DNA of 64,000 nt from Tenacibaculum aquimarinum (GTDB lineage Bacteria > Bacteroidota > Bacteroidia > Flavobacteriales > Flavobacteriaceae), in contig NZ_JAKGSC010000004.1 of the NCBI RefSeq assembly GCF_022478115.1, positions 91,161 to 155,160 of the forward strand. The letters run 5' to 3'. The notes under the pieces were generated by a model. It was not told the DNA's origin, did not search any database, and saw nothing but the letters and a program-made list of their open reading frames with translations. This document shows, in pieces, positions 52,912 to 60,972 of the stretch. The stretch's first letter is position 1; each line of letters starts with the position of its first letter. Position numbers and translations under genes: made by a program.

Positions 52912-52948
52912 AATCCCCTAAAATGTAAGGCTTTTAGGGGATTTTTTT
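52912..52948 (+). terminator. Terminator after the molybdenum hydroxylase genes
   Basis: AATCCCCTAAAA (52912-52923) and TTTTAGGGGATT (52932-52943) are exact complements around an 8-base loop, with a T run to 52948. Confidence 0.9.
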
Positions 52949-53054
52949 GCTTAAATAAATAAATGTAATTGCAAGGAACTAAGCAATCACTTTAATTATT
53001 AGATTGTCTTAATTTAGTGAAAAGTAAACTCTAAAATGACAAAACTTACTAAGT

Positions 53055-53150
53055 ATGTCCGCGTCCGAAATTGCAGCATTTGTCAATGCCCTTCATAAAC
53101 AAATATCGATTAAGAAAAGCCTGCACGAACGTCTTGAAAAAACCATTTGA
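53055..53150 (+). CDS. Very short reading frame of doubtful status
   Basis: Thirty-one codons from ATG to TGA encode MSASEIAAFVNALHKQISIK and a basic tail ending HERLEKTI. Composition is about 40 percent G+C (38 of 96 bases), above its surroundings, and the codons use more C and G. It could be a micro-protein, the worn end of a lost gene or chance. Its stop overlaps the -33 element of the next promoter. No family is recognised. Confidence 0.25.
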   Translation: MSASEIAAFVNALHKQISIKKSLHERLEKTI

Positions 53151-53177
53151 ATAACTCTTAAAAAAACGTTAATTTTG
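53146..53177 (+). promoter_or_regulatory. Promoter of the oxoamine synthase gene
   Basis: TTTG at 53146-53149, a 20-base spacer and TAATTTTG at 53170-53177 give a complete Bacteroidota promoter. It lies 27 bases before the ATG at 53205. Confidence 0.7.
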
Positions 53178-53204
53178 CCTCTTGATTAAAATTTTAAGGA
53201 ACAA

Positions 53205-54452
53205 ATGGTGAAGGATTTATTTGATAGAATTAAGAGTGATAAAGGACCGTTAGGAAAATGGGCAGATAAAGCAGAGGGATATTATGTTTTTCCAAAGTTA
53301 GAAGGACCGATTTCTAACAGAATGTCTTTTAACGGTAAGAAAGTAGTTACTTGGAGTATCAATGATTATTTAGGTTTGGCAAATCATCCAGAGGTTTTAA
53401 AAGCCGATGGAGAATCTGCTGCAACAGACGGATTAGCGTATCCAATGGGTGCAAGAATGATGTCTGGTCATACAAAATACCACGAGCAATTAGAGCAAGA
53501 ATGTGCTGAGTTTGTGGATAAAGAAGCTGCGTATTTAGTAAACTTTGGTTACCAAGGAATGGTTTCTGCCATTGATGCTTTGGTAAATAAAGACGATATT
53601 ATTGTGTACGATATGGACACACATGCTTGTATTATTGACGGTGTTCGTTTGCATGCTGGTAAGCGTTTTGTATATAGACATAACGATATTGAGAGCTGTG
53701 AAAAAAACTTGCAACGTGCTACAAGAATGGCTGAAAAAACAGGTGGAGGAATTTTATTAGTTTCTGAAGGTGTTTTTGGAATGCGTGGAGAACAAGGTCG
53801 TTTAAAGGAAATTGTTGCGTTAAAAGAGAAATATAATTTTCGTTTATTGGTAGATGATGCACACGGTTTTGGAACTTTAGGAAAAGACGGTAGAGGTACT
53901 GGTTTTGAGCAAGGTGTACAAGACGGAATTGACGTTTATTTTGCAACGTTTGCAAAATCTATGGCAGGTATTGGAGCTTTTTTTGCTGCTGATAAAGATA
54001 TTATACAGTATTTACAGTACAATATGCGTTCTCAGATGTTTGCAAAATCGTTACCAATGCCAATGGTAAAAGGTGCGTTAAAACGTTTGGATATGATACG
54101 TACAATGCCAGAATTAAAAGATAATCTTTGGAAAATTACCAATGCATTACAATCTGGTTTACGTACTGCCGGTTTCGATTTAGGAACTACGCAAACATGT
54201 ATTACTCCAGTATATTTAAAAGGAGAAATACCAGAAGCAATGGCAATGGTACACGATTTACGTGAAAACCACAGTGTATTTTGTTCTATTGTTGTGTATC
54301 CTGTAATTCCTAAAGGATTAATTATTTTAAGATTAATTCCTACGGCAAGACACACTCAAGAGGATGTAGATGAAACCATTACAGCGTTTTCTGCTATTAG
54401 AGAAAAATTAGAAGACGGAACTTATAAGAAAGTTGCTGCGGCAATGATGTAA
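53205..54452 (+). CDS. Alpha-oxoamine synthase, probable serine palmitoyltransferase or cysteate acyltransferase
   Basis: PLP enzyme of 415 residues that condenses an acyl donor with an amino acid and loses CO2. Motifs are YPMGARMMSGHTKYHEQLEQ, VNFGYQGMVSAIDAL, DMDTHACIIDGVRLH, the cofactor Asp/His in LLVDDAHGFGTLGKDGRGTG and the Schiff-base Lys in ATFAKSMAGIGAFFA. In Bacteroidota this family makes sphinganine (SPT) or the capnine base of sulfonolipids; glycine C-acetyltransferase is a third option. The N-terminal extension before residue 25 (DLFDRIKSDKGPLGKWADKA) is of the SPT kind. It has its own promoter and terminator. Confidence 0.85.
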   Translation: MVKDLFDRIKSDKGPLGKWADKAEGYYVFPKLEGPISNRMSFNGKKVVTWSINDYLGLANHPEVLKADGESAATDGLAYPMGARMMSGHTKYHEQLEQECAEFVDKEAAYLVNFGYQGMVSAIDALVNKDDIIVYDMDTHACIIDGVRLHAGKRFVYRHNDIESCEKNLQRATRMAEKTGGGILLVSEGVFGMRGEQGRLKEIVALKEKYNFRLLVDDAHGFGTLGKDGRGTGFEQGVQDGIDVYFATFAKSMAGIGAFFAADKDIIQYLQYNMRSQMFAKSLPMPMVKGALKRLDMIRTMPELKDNLWKITNALQSGLRTAGFDLGTTQTCITPVYLKGEIPEAMAMVHDLRENHSVFCSIVVYPVIPKGLIILRLIPTARHTQEDVDETITAFSAIREKLEDGTYKKVAAAMM

Positions 54453-54474
54453 GTTTTTGTAATTTATATAATTG

Positions 54475-54503
54475 AAAATCCAGCTGAAAAGGCTGGATTT
54501 TTT
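54475..54503 (+). terminator. Terminator after the oxoamine synthase gene
   Basis: AAATCCAGC (54476-54484) and GCTGGATTT (54492-54500) pair around a 7-base loop with a T run. Confidence 0.85.
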
Positions 54504-54654
54504 ATTTTTTTTTACCGATTTGGCATACATTAATAGGTTAACTGACAAAGTTGCTGATTATCAGTTTATAAACAGCAGTTTTCTCTTTTGGCTTGATTTT
54601 GGTCTTTAAGGAAGTAGTAAATAAAAAAAAGAATTTTTACATTAATAATATAAT

Positions 54655-55101
54655 ATGAGTCAAGTAAAAGAGAACAGTACAGTAGTAGTACATTATACAG
54701 GTAAATTAACTGACGGACAAATTTTTGATACGTCTGAAGGAAAAGAACCTGCAGAATTTGTTTTGGGGCAAGGAAGATTAATTCCAGGTTTTGAAAACGG
54801 TTTAATTGATATGAAATTAAACGAAAAGAAAACCATTACAATTCTTAAAGCTGATGCTTATGGAGATGTTGTTAAAGAAATGATTCAGGAAGTTAAGAAA
54901 ACAGATTTACCACAAGATATGGAGCCACAAGTTGGTATGGGACTTGTTTCTAAAGCACCAGATGGTCAAGAAATTAATTTAATGATTGCTGAGGTTAAAG
55001 AAGATACTATTGTTATAGATGGTAATCATCCTTTAGCTGGTAGAGATCTTATTTTTGATCTTGAAGTTATTGAGATTAAAGAAACTGTAATTGCTGAATA
55101 A
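54655..55101 (+). CDS. FKBP-type peptidyl-prolyl isomerase (SlyD-like)
   Basis: Cytosolic prolyl isomerase and chaperone of 148 residues. The FKBP part has VVHYTGKLTDGQIFDTSEG and the active-site region FVLGQGRLIPGFENGLIDMK, and the insert-in-flap domain is present (KEMIQEVKKTDLPQDMEPQV), ending with NHPLAGRDLIFDLEVIEI. SlyD's His-rich metal-binding tail is missing; the protein stops after ETVIAE. It is monocistronic, between terminators. A TTGGCTTGATTTTGGT stretch at about 54587-54602 resembles a sigma-54 site, but weakly. Confidence 0.92.
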   Translation: MSQVKENSTVVVHYTGKLTDGQIFDTSEGKEPAEFVLGQGRLIPGFENGLIDMKLNEKKTITILKADAYGDVVKEMIQEVKKTDLPQDMEPQVGMGLVSKAPDGQEINLMIAEVKEDTIVIDGNHPLAGRDLIFDLEVIEIKETVIAE

Positions 55102-55132
55102 AGCAAAAACATTTATTTCTTATAAAATTGAA

Positions 55133-55164
55133 AAAAATCCAGTTCGTAGAGCTGGATTTTTTTG
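55133..55164. terminator. Terminator after the FKBP gene
   Basis: AAAAATCCAG (55133-55142) and CTGGATTTTT (55152-55161) pair around TTCGTAGAG, flanked by A and T runs on both sides. The stem resembles the terminator at 54475. Confidence 0.85.
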
Positions 55165-55211
55165 TGAAATTTATATTTTATGATGAAATAGTCATAGATA
55201 GTAATTGAAAG

Positions 55212-55721
55212 TTAAGGTATATCAATAAAATACTTTTCAGTTAAAGGTTCGTCTTGCCAAAAAGCGATTTTAAAGGTCCAATAAGGTTTGTCTTCATAGA
55301 GAAAATGATAGTTTCCCCAAGTATATTCAAAGTTGTAACTCTTTTGCATTTCTTCACTATAAACTTTTCCAAAAAGATATGCAGAAGTGCTTCCACTAAC
55401 TCTTCCTGTATGTAATTCAACTTTATCTATAGTAACTTCCGTTCCAATAGGTAGCTTAGTTATTACTTCTAATTCAGTATCCATTCCATAACTAGAGCCA
55501 TCTTCTAAATGAAACTTATAATTTTCATCTTTAAATGTATCAGGATTTATTATTATTAAAACGGGTTTTTTAGTTATAAGCTTTTTGTTTACAATTGTTG
55601 AAAAAGGTTTGTCTTTAGAACTATCTCTGTATTTTGGTAAAGTAAGTGTGTAGAACATTAAGCACATAAAACAGAAACCAATCACTAAAAATAATCCGCA
55701 ACCTATTACTATTTTTTTCAT
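55212..55721 (-). CDS. Membrane-anchored protein of unknown family
   Basis: A 169-residue protein with one N-terminal membrane segment (VIGCGLFLVIGFCFMCLMFY) and a periplasmic beta-rich domain containing LEDGSSYGMDTELEVITKLP and VELHTGRVSGSTSAYLFGKV. The last third is aromatic-rich (YNFEYTWGNYHFLYEDKPYW). Cys9, Cys17 and Cys20 lie in the membrane segment; a lipobox is not convincing. I do not recognise the family. It stands alone, about 107 bases below the TonB receptor gene. Confidence 0.7.
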   Translation of the reverse strand: MKKIVIGCGLFLVIGFCFMCLMFYTLTLPKYRDSSKDKPFSTIVNKKLITKKPVLIIINPDTFKDENYKFHLEDGSSYGMDTELEVITKLPIGTEVTIDKVELHTGRVSGSTSAYLFGKVYSEEMQKSYNFEYTWGNYHFLYEDKPYWTFKIAFWQDEPLTEKYFIDIP

Positions 55722-55828
55722 ACTAAGTTTATAAAATAATATTAATGAATCTCTATATTTATAACGTACAATCCGTTAAGGGTAAGATTTTTTAAAGCTT
55801 TTGATTAATGAGAAACTAAGTTTTTACC

Positions 55829-58279
55829 TTAAAATTTCATTCCAACTTTAAAATTTAAGACTCTACCAGTCATAAAATTTGGAATTCCGTATTGTTGTTT
55901 AGAATACACGTCACGCACCCAAGTATTGGTGTTAGAATTTAAAATGTCAAACATATTAAAAAGCTCTAAACCAGCTGTTAATTCTTTAAAATTACTTAAA
56001 AAACCTGTTTTATATTGTTTTTTAGCATCTGTAAAAACATATGAAACACCAATATCTGCACGTTTGTAGTCTTTTAACCTGTTCTGAAATTCATATACAT
56101 CTGCGTAGGCTGGTGAACCTCCAGGTAAACCTGTATTGTACACCAAGTTTAAATAAGCTTTTAAATCTGGTAAATTTGGCACATAATCTTGAAATAAAAT
56201 TCCCACTTTTATACGTTGGTCGGTTGGTCTTGCAATATAACCTTGGTCATTTATGTTTTCCTCAGTTTTTAGATAGCCTAAACTAACCCAGCTTTCGCTA
56301 CCAGGAACAAACTCGCCATTTAAACGAACGTCTAATCCGTATGCATACGCATCAGTTACATTGTCTGCTCGATATCTAATTCTTACATTATCAACTGTAT
56401 ATGAGTTTACATCTGATAAATCTTTATAATACAATTCTGTAGTTAGTTTAAATGGACGTTCCCAAAGTCTAAAACTATATTCATTTCCGGCAACAATATG
56501 AATGGATTTTTGTGCTTTTACTTCTGGATGAACCTCACCATTATTATCTCTTAATTCTTTGTAAAATGGAGGTTGAGAATACCAACCACCAGAAATTCTG
56601 AATAACATGTCTTTGTCCCAATCTGGTTTTATAGCAAATTGACCTCTTGGACTAAATATAAAGTGACTTTCTTCAGACAAATCATTAGCATTAACCGACC
56701 AACTTTGTGCTCTTACACCTGCATTAAACCAAACTTGATGTTCATTTAACATCGTTTTTCTGCTGAATTGAACAAAACCAGAAACTCTGTTGATATCTAC
56801 ATCGTTTTCTGCTCTAATATCTTGAAAAGGTTCAATTGGTCCTGTAAAAGAAGTGTAAGGTTGGTTATTACCTATATTATGATGTGGTGGACGAATGGAA
56901 AAACCTAAAGAATCGATGATTTCCCATTCTCTAATGCGGTCTTTAATATTTTCTGTTTGATATTTTACGCCTGCGCGCCATTCGTTTTTACCGTCTTTTA
57001 AAATTGCTCTTACTTGAATATTTGTAATTAATGCATCTAAATCGTTACGAGCATGATTAATTTGCGAACCAATTCCTTCAGAAAATTGGACATCACCAAA
57101 ATTATCGGAACCAATATTGCTATCAACTTCACCTAAATTATAAGAAGCCGCAATATCAAAATATTCTTCTTCTTGCGTGTTAAAACTTGAAACTGTTGTG
57201 GTAATTTTTAAATTTTCATTCACCTGATAATCAGCAGACAATGCGCCAAAAAGAGTTTGGTAACTATCTTTTTCTTGTCCGTCATAATAAACAATTAATT
57301 CTAACGGATCTACAACGGTTCCAAAACGAGTTCTACGAGATAATGGTTTGTAATTGTAATCGTTTAATGAGTAATTTCCTAAGAAGTTTAGAGACAGTTT
57401 TTCGTTAACTTCATAAGACAGAAACGTTTGAATATCTGTAAATTTTGGTCTAAAGTTAACTTCAGTTTGCTTACTATTTACAAACAAACTGTTGTCTCTA
57501 TAACGAACGCCAAGAATTGCGCTTAGTTTATTGTTTAGTAAAGTACCTTCAAGAGTTGCACTTCCACCTAAAAGACTCATATCTATTTGCGCTCCAAATT
57601 CAGTTGGTTTTCTGTAGGTAATGTCTAAAACAGACGATAATTTATCGCCGTATTTTGCTTGAAATCCACCAGCAGAAAAATTAATATTCTGAATCATATG
57701 AGAATTAATGAAACTTAAACCTTCTTGCTGCCCAGAACGAACAAGAAAAGGTCTGTAAATTTCAATTCCGTTTACATACACAAGGTTTTCATCAAAATTA
57801 CCACCACGAACATTGTATTGTGTGCTTAACTCATTGTTGTTGCTAACTCCAGGAAGTGTCATTAAAACATTTTCTACACCAGCATTTGCACCAATTAGGT
57901 TTTTGACTTTTTCGGTTGAAATTGTTGTGATTCCTTCGGCTTCTTTTCTGCTGTTTTTTATAATTACTTCTTCAATTTCTTGTGTTTTAAAGCGTAAAGT
58001 AGGCGAGTAGGTAAAAGTTTTTACGCCACGAGCTGTAAATTTCTTATTGACAGATTTGTATGAAACGTGTGTAAAAGTAACCGCAACAGTTTTACGAATA
58101 GGAATGTTAAATTGATAACGACCTTCTTTGTCTGTTGTTGTTCCTTTACCAAGGTAAGAAATTGCTACACCTTCAATAGGAGCATTGTATTTATTGGTGA
58201 TTTTACCTTTAACAGTAGCTGTTTTTTGAGCAAAAAGCACAGATGGTATTAGTATAAATAACAGTAAAATATGTTTCAA
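55829..58279 (-). CDS. TonB-dependent receptor with carboxypeptidase-regulatory N-terminal domain
   Basis: Outer-membrane gated channel of 816 residues that takes up a substrate with TonB energy. Signal peptide (KHILLLFILIPSVLFAQ) is followed by a carboxypeptidase-D regulatory-like domain (about 20-100, ITNKYNAPIEGVAISYLGKG), a plug (about 115-230: GVENVLMTLPGVSNNNELST and YNVRGGNFDENLVYVNGIEI) and a 22-strand barrel. It ends with Phe in LNFKVGMKF, as outer-membrane barrels do. No SusD partner is present, so it is of the stand-alone type. It starts 19 bases after the M23 gene stop and is probably cotranscribed. Substrate unknown. Confidence 0.93.
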   Translation of the reverse strand: MKHILLLFILIPSVLFAQKTATVKGKITNKYNAPIEGVAISYLGKGTTTDKEGRYQFNIPIRKTVAVTFTHVSYKSVNKKFTARGVKTFTYSPTLRFKTQEIEEVIIKNSRKEAEGITTISTEKVKNLIGANAGVENVLMTLPGVSNNNELSTQYNVRGGNFDENLVYVNGIEIYRPFLVRSGQQEGLSFINSHMIQNINFSAGGFQAKYGDKLSSVLDITYRKPTEFGAQIDMSLLGGSATLEGTLLNNKLSAILGVRYRDNSLFVNSKQTEVNFRPKFTDIQTFLSYEVNEKLSLNFLGNYSLNDYNYKPLSRRTRFGTVVDPLELIVYYDGQEKDSYQTLFGALSADYQVNENLKITTTVSSFNTQEEEYFDIAASYNLGEVDSNIGSDNFGDVQFSEGIGSQINHARNDLDALITNIQVRAILKDGKNEWRAGVKYQTENIKDRIREWEIIDSLGFSIRPPHHNIGNNQPYTSFTGPIEPFQDIRAENDVDINRVSGFVQFSRKTMLNEHQVWFNAGVRAQSWSVNANDLSEESHFIFSPRGQFAIKPDWDKDMLFRISGGWYSQPPFYKELRDNNGEVHPEVKAQKSIHIVAGNEYSFRLWERPFKLTTELYYKDLSDVNSYTVDNVRIRYRADNVTDAYAYGLDVRLNGEFVPGSESWVSLGYLKTEENINDQGYIARPTDQRIKVGILFQDYVPNLPDLKAYLNLVYNTGLPGGSPAYADVYEFQNRLKDYKRADIGVSYVFTDAKKQYKTGFLSNFKELTAGLELFNMFDILNSNTNTWVRDVYSKQQYGIPNFMTGRVLNFKVGMKF

Positions 58280-58298
58280 AATATATATGCTTTAGGTC

Positions 58299-59987
58299 TT
58301 ATTTTCTGAAAAATGTTGCTGAAATATTTTTGGTATTTCCAACATTATCAGAGACTACAAGTTTAAAAAGATGTTTGCTGCCAACCAACTTTTTATCATT
58401 AAAATTATAGGTTAAAATTCCGCGTTTATGATTGTATTCCATTAAAACCCATTCTCCATCTATAGTTGCTCTAAAGTTTTTAATTCCTGAGCCAATATCA
58501 GAAATTTTAACCTTTAGCGTTTTAGCTTTAGATAACCATTGTTCATTTTTAAAATTTAGTAATGAAATTTTTGGACTTAATTTATCTGAAAGTAACTTAT
58601 AACTTCCAAGCGTTTTGGTAGTACAATAAAATGTAGTTTCTTTTTTCTTTGTTGCAACGTACCTTGGATATTTTTTATTGGTAACATTGGCAATATATAG
58701 TTGTTCTTTTTCTGCTCCAGAATAAGAGGAAACATCAAATGTTAATGTAAATTTTTTATCTAACGGAATTGTAGATTCATGCACTTTAGCAACACCGTTT
58801 TCAACTTTAAAATCTAAAAACAAATCTTTATAAAACGTGTTTTTAGGAAAAGCAATAGTTACATTTTCTTGTTGAAACTTGTTGAATTTTTTTGCTGTAA
58901 TTTTATATGCTGTAGTGTCTTTTGCAGAAAATGTTGTGTTGTTTGCAACTCCTTTTACAGGTATTTGTAAAGTGGAAGAATTTCCTTTAAAATCCTTTGC
59001 AATAATTTCTATGTTATAATTTACTCCTTCTTCAATATAAATTTTTCCATTATCTAATAAATCGCTGTAAATACTTAGTTTGTTAGCTTTTACTTTATGT
59101 GTTTTTTGAAATCGGCTTTTAAATTTTTTGTAAAAAGGATAATCAATTAGTAGGTTTATGAATTTACTTTCAGCAAAAGAGAAGGTTTCTACATCGTGAT
59201 AATAGTAACGTTCTCCGTTTACATTCATTTCTAGGCTGTAAATTCCGTTTTTGTTATTGGCACCATTTAATCTATCAAAAGCATTAACACCAAAACCAAT
59301 ATAACCGTTAGCCGTAATTCTATTGGTTACGTATTTATTATCTCCAACATTTTTTATATTTAAAACAACATCTTTAGAAGTTTTATTGATGCGAGAATTG
59401 TTATCTAAAGCATAAACTTTCGCTTTTTGTAAAGTTGGTGATTTTGTGTCTTCAGGAAAAATTCCAAAATGCATCGGATTTATAATGTGTTCAGTAGCCG
59501 TATCACGAATTTCAAAATGTAAATGCGGACCACCAGAACCGCCAGTATCGCCTGTAAAACCAATAATGTCGCCTTTTTTTACAGGAAACTTATCTTCCGA
59601 AGGGAAAATATTACCAGTTTGATAATTTTCTTTTTTGTACTGAATGCTTTTTACATAACTTTCTATAGGTTCTTCAAATTTTTGAAGATGTGCATAAACC
59701 GTTGTGTAACCGTTGTAATGTGTAATGTAAATTGCTTTTCCAAAACCCCATTGAGAAACTTTTATTCTAGAAACATAACCATCAGCCGGAGCATAAATTT
59801 TAATTCCTTCTTTCCCTTGTGTTTTAATGTCTAAACCAGAGTGGAAGTGATTGCTACGCAACTCTCCAAAGGTACCAGATAATACAAGCGGAATTTTTAA
59901 AGGATTTTCAAAATCGGTTTGTGGATATTTTTGAGAAAATCCAAAGTAATAAATAAAAATAAATATGAGTAAAATGTGTTTTTTCAA
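58299..59987 (-). CDS. M23 family (LytM-type) peptidoglycan metallopeptidase
   Basis: An exported protein of 562 residues. The start is TTG 59987, giving the signal MKKHILLIFIFIYYFGFSQ. The M23 domain spans about 30-175: the first zinc pair is in HFHSGLDIKTQGKEG (His and Asp) and the second is HLHFE near residue 158. The remaining 380 residues are beta-rich, with KGVANNTTFSAKDTTAYKIT and a terminal Ig-like tract (SDIGSGIKNFRATIDGEW). It may trim peptidoglycan cross-links at the envelope. The promoter box TACTTTAG at 60012-60005 is one base from consensus. It leads the operon with the TonB receptor. Confidence 0.9.
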   Translation of the reverse strand: MKKHILLIFIFIYYFGFSQKYPQTDFENPLKIPLVLSGTFGELRSNHFHSGLDIKTQGKEGIKIYAPADGYVSRIKVSQWGFGKAIYITHYNGYTTVYAHLQKFEEPIESYVKSIQYKKENYQTGNIFPSEDKFPVKKGDIIGFTGDTGGSGGPHLHFEIRDTATEHIINPMHFGIFPEDTKSPTLQKAKVYALDNNSRINKTSKDVVLNIKNVGDNKYVTNRITANGYIGFGVNAFDRLNGANNKNGIYSLEMNVNGERYYYHDVETFSFAESKFINLLIDYPFYKKFKSRFQKTHKVKANKLSIYSDLLDNGKIYIEEGVNYNIEIIAKDFKGNSSTLQIPVKGVANNTTFSAKDTTAYKITAKKFNKFQQENVTIAFPKNTFYKDLFLDFKVENGVAKVHESTIPLDKKFTLTFDVSSYSGAEKEQLYIANVTNKKYPRYVATKKKETTFYCTTKTLGSYKLLSDKLSPKISLLNFKNEQWLSKAKTLKVKISDIGSGIKNFRATIDGEWVLMEYNHKRGILTYNFNDKKLVGSKHLFKLVVSDNVGNTKNISATFFRK

Positions 59988-60108
59988 AGTGCAATGTTTA
60001 ACTGCTAAAGTACTAAATTTGTGCCAAATTTATAATGAGCTTAGTGTTCTGAATAACAGTAGTTTAATAAAAAGATAAAATTTTATTGCTTTATTAAGAA
60101 GAGAATGT

Positions 60109-60116
60109 TAAATTTG
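60109..60116 (+). promoter_or_regulatory. -7 box of the coiled-coil/zapA operon
   Basis: TAAATTTG at 60109-60116 is an exact TAnnTTTG match, with ATTG at 60085-60088 at a 20-base spacing. It lies 28 bases before the ATG at 60144. Confidence 0.6.
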
Positions 60117-60143
60117 GGCTATAGTTTATTCTTAAATTGATAG

Positions 60144-60434
60144 ATGAGTAATACGTTAAAAGCCATTCATTTATTGGAAGAAAAGTTGCAAAACTTACTT
60201 GCCAATTATGAATTTTTACAAGAAGAAAACAAGGCTTTGTTACAAAATAACACAAGTTTACAACATCTATTAAAAGAAAAAGATAAGCAAATTAATAAAC
60301 AAGCTGAACAATATAGTTTGTTAAAAGTTGCTAAAACTATTGAAGGTAGTAAAGAAAATACAAGAGAAACAAAACTCAAAATAAATGCTTTAATTAGGGA
60401 GATTGATAAATGCATTCTTCAATTAAATTCATAA
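60144..60434 (+). CDS. Small coiled-coil protein upstream of zapA
   Basis: A 96-residue soluble protein that is almost entirely heptad coiled coil, with AIHLLEEKLQNLLANYEFLQ and LLKEKDKQINKQAEQYSLLK. It resembles ZapB in size and composition but has no sequence mark that proves this. It is next to zapA in the same operon, so a role in division-ring assembly is plausible. In flavobacteria a coiled-coil gene commonly precedes zapA. Confidence 0.75.
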   Translation: MSNTLKAIHLLEEKLQNLLANYEFLQEENKALLQNNTSLQHLLKEKDKQINKQAEQYSLLKVAKTIEGSKENTRETKLKINALIREIDKCILQLNS

Positions 60435-60450
60435 AAAAAAAGTTCTTTAA

Positions 60451-60741
60451 GTGGCAAAATTAAAAGTTAATGTAGTAATAGCTGGTCGTACATATCCATT
60501 GAGTGTTAATAACACAGAAGAAGAAGAAGGTATGCGTAAAGCAGCAAAAAGCATTAATGAGTTAGTTACTAAATATGAACAAAATTATGCGGTAAGCGAT
60601 AAACAAGATGTGTTGGCAATGTGTGCCTTACAATTTGCATCTAAAGCAGCTATAACTTCAATAATTACTGAAGTAGAAAATACCGAAGCATTAGAAAAGA
60701 TAAATGAACTTACACAAATAGTAAGCTCGCATTTAGAGTAA
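60451..60741 (+). CDS. zapA: Cell division protein ZapA
   Basis: Stabilises FtsZ filaments at midcell. The 96 residues start at GTG 60451 (AKLKVNVVIAGRTYPLSVNN) with the ZapA N-terminal beta-alpha unit, then EEEGMRKAAKSINELVTKY and a C-terminal coiled coil (LAMCALQFASKAAITSIITE). It lies 16 bases after the coiled-coil gene and just before the 6S RNA, an order also known from E. coli (zapA-ssrS). Confidence 0.93.
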   Translation: MAKLKVNVVIAGRTYPLSVNNTEEEEGMRKAAKSINELVTKYEQNYAVSDKQDVLAMCALQFASKAAITSIITEVENTEALEKINELTQIVSSHLE

Positions 60742-60767
60742 AAAAGTTCTTTAAAATACATTACAAT

Positions 60768-60952
60768 ACTGCCTACATTAGTACATTGTTTGTTAAACTC
60801 AACGTTATAGATTTAAAAAGGATGAGTTTTGGTTAGGAAAGCATGCCGTTATTATTAGTTTACTAATTTTTAGACGGATCCTTGATAAGCCAGTTAGTCC
60901 TAAACCTGTTTTTTAGGAGTTTTAAAAAACCTTGCTGATGTAGGCTTTTTTT
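60768..60952 (+). ncRNA. ssrS: 6S RNA (flavobacterial type)
   Basis: Regulatory RNA that mimics an open promoter and binds RNA polymerase holoenzyme. GCCTACAT (60771-60778) pairs with ATGTAGGC (60938-60945) as the closing stem, and a T run at 60946-60952 ends the transcript. The interior is an extended, imperfectly paired rod without a reading frame. Its position between zapA and rny agrees with the known 6S location. Flavobacterial 6S RNAs form a separate Rfam-type family. Called by synteny and closing stem without a covariance search. Confidence 0.85.
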
Positions 60953-60972
60953 ATATATATAAATCAACAATT

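Larger units (their letters stand above)
52949..53204. other. Gene-poor stretch with a short GC-richer frame and a promoter
   Basis: About 320 bases separate the molybdenum hydroxylase genes from the oxoamine synthase. It holds the terminator above, an AT-rich tract, a 31-codon frame at 53055-53150 and a good promoter at 53146-53177. Nothing else is visible. Confidence 0.6.

Noticed and set aside
54580..54605. Sigma-54 promoter before the FKBP gene
   Set aside because: TTGGC with GGT ten bases on lacks the -12 TTGC; only a partial match, so it is mentioned but not called.
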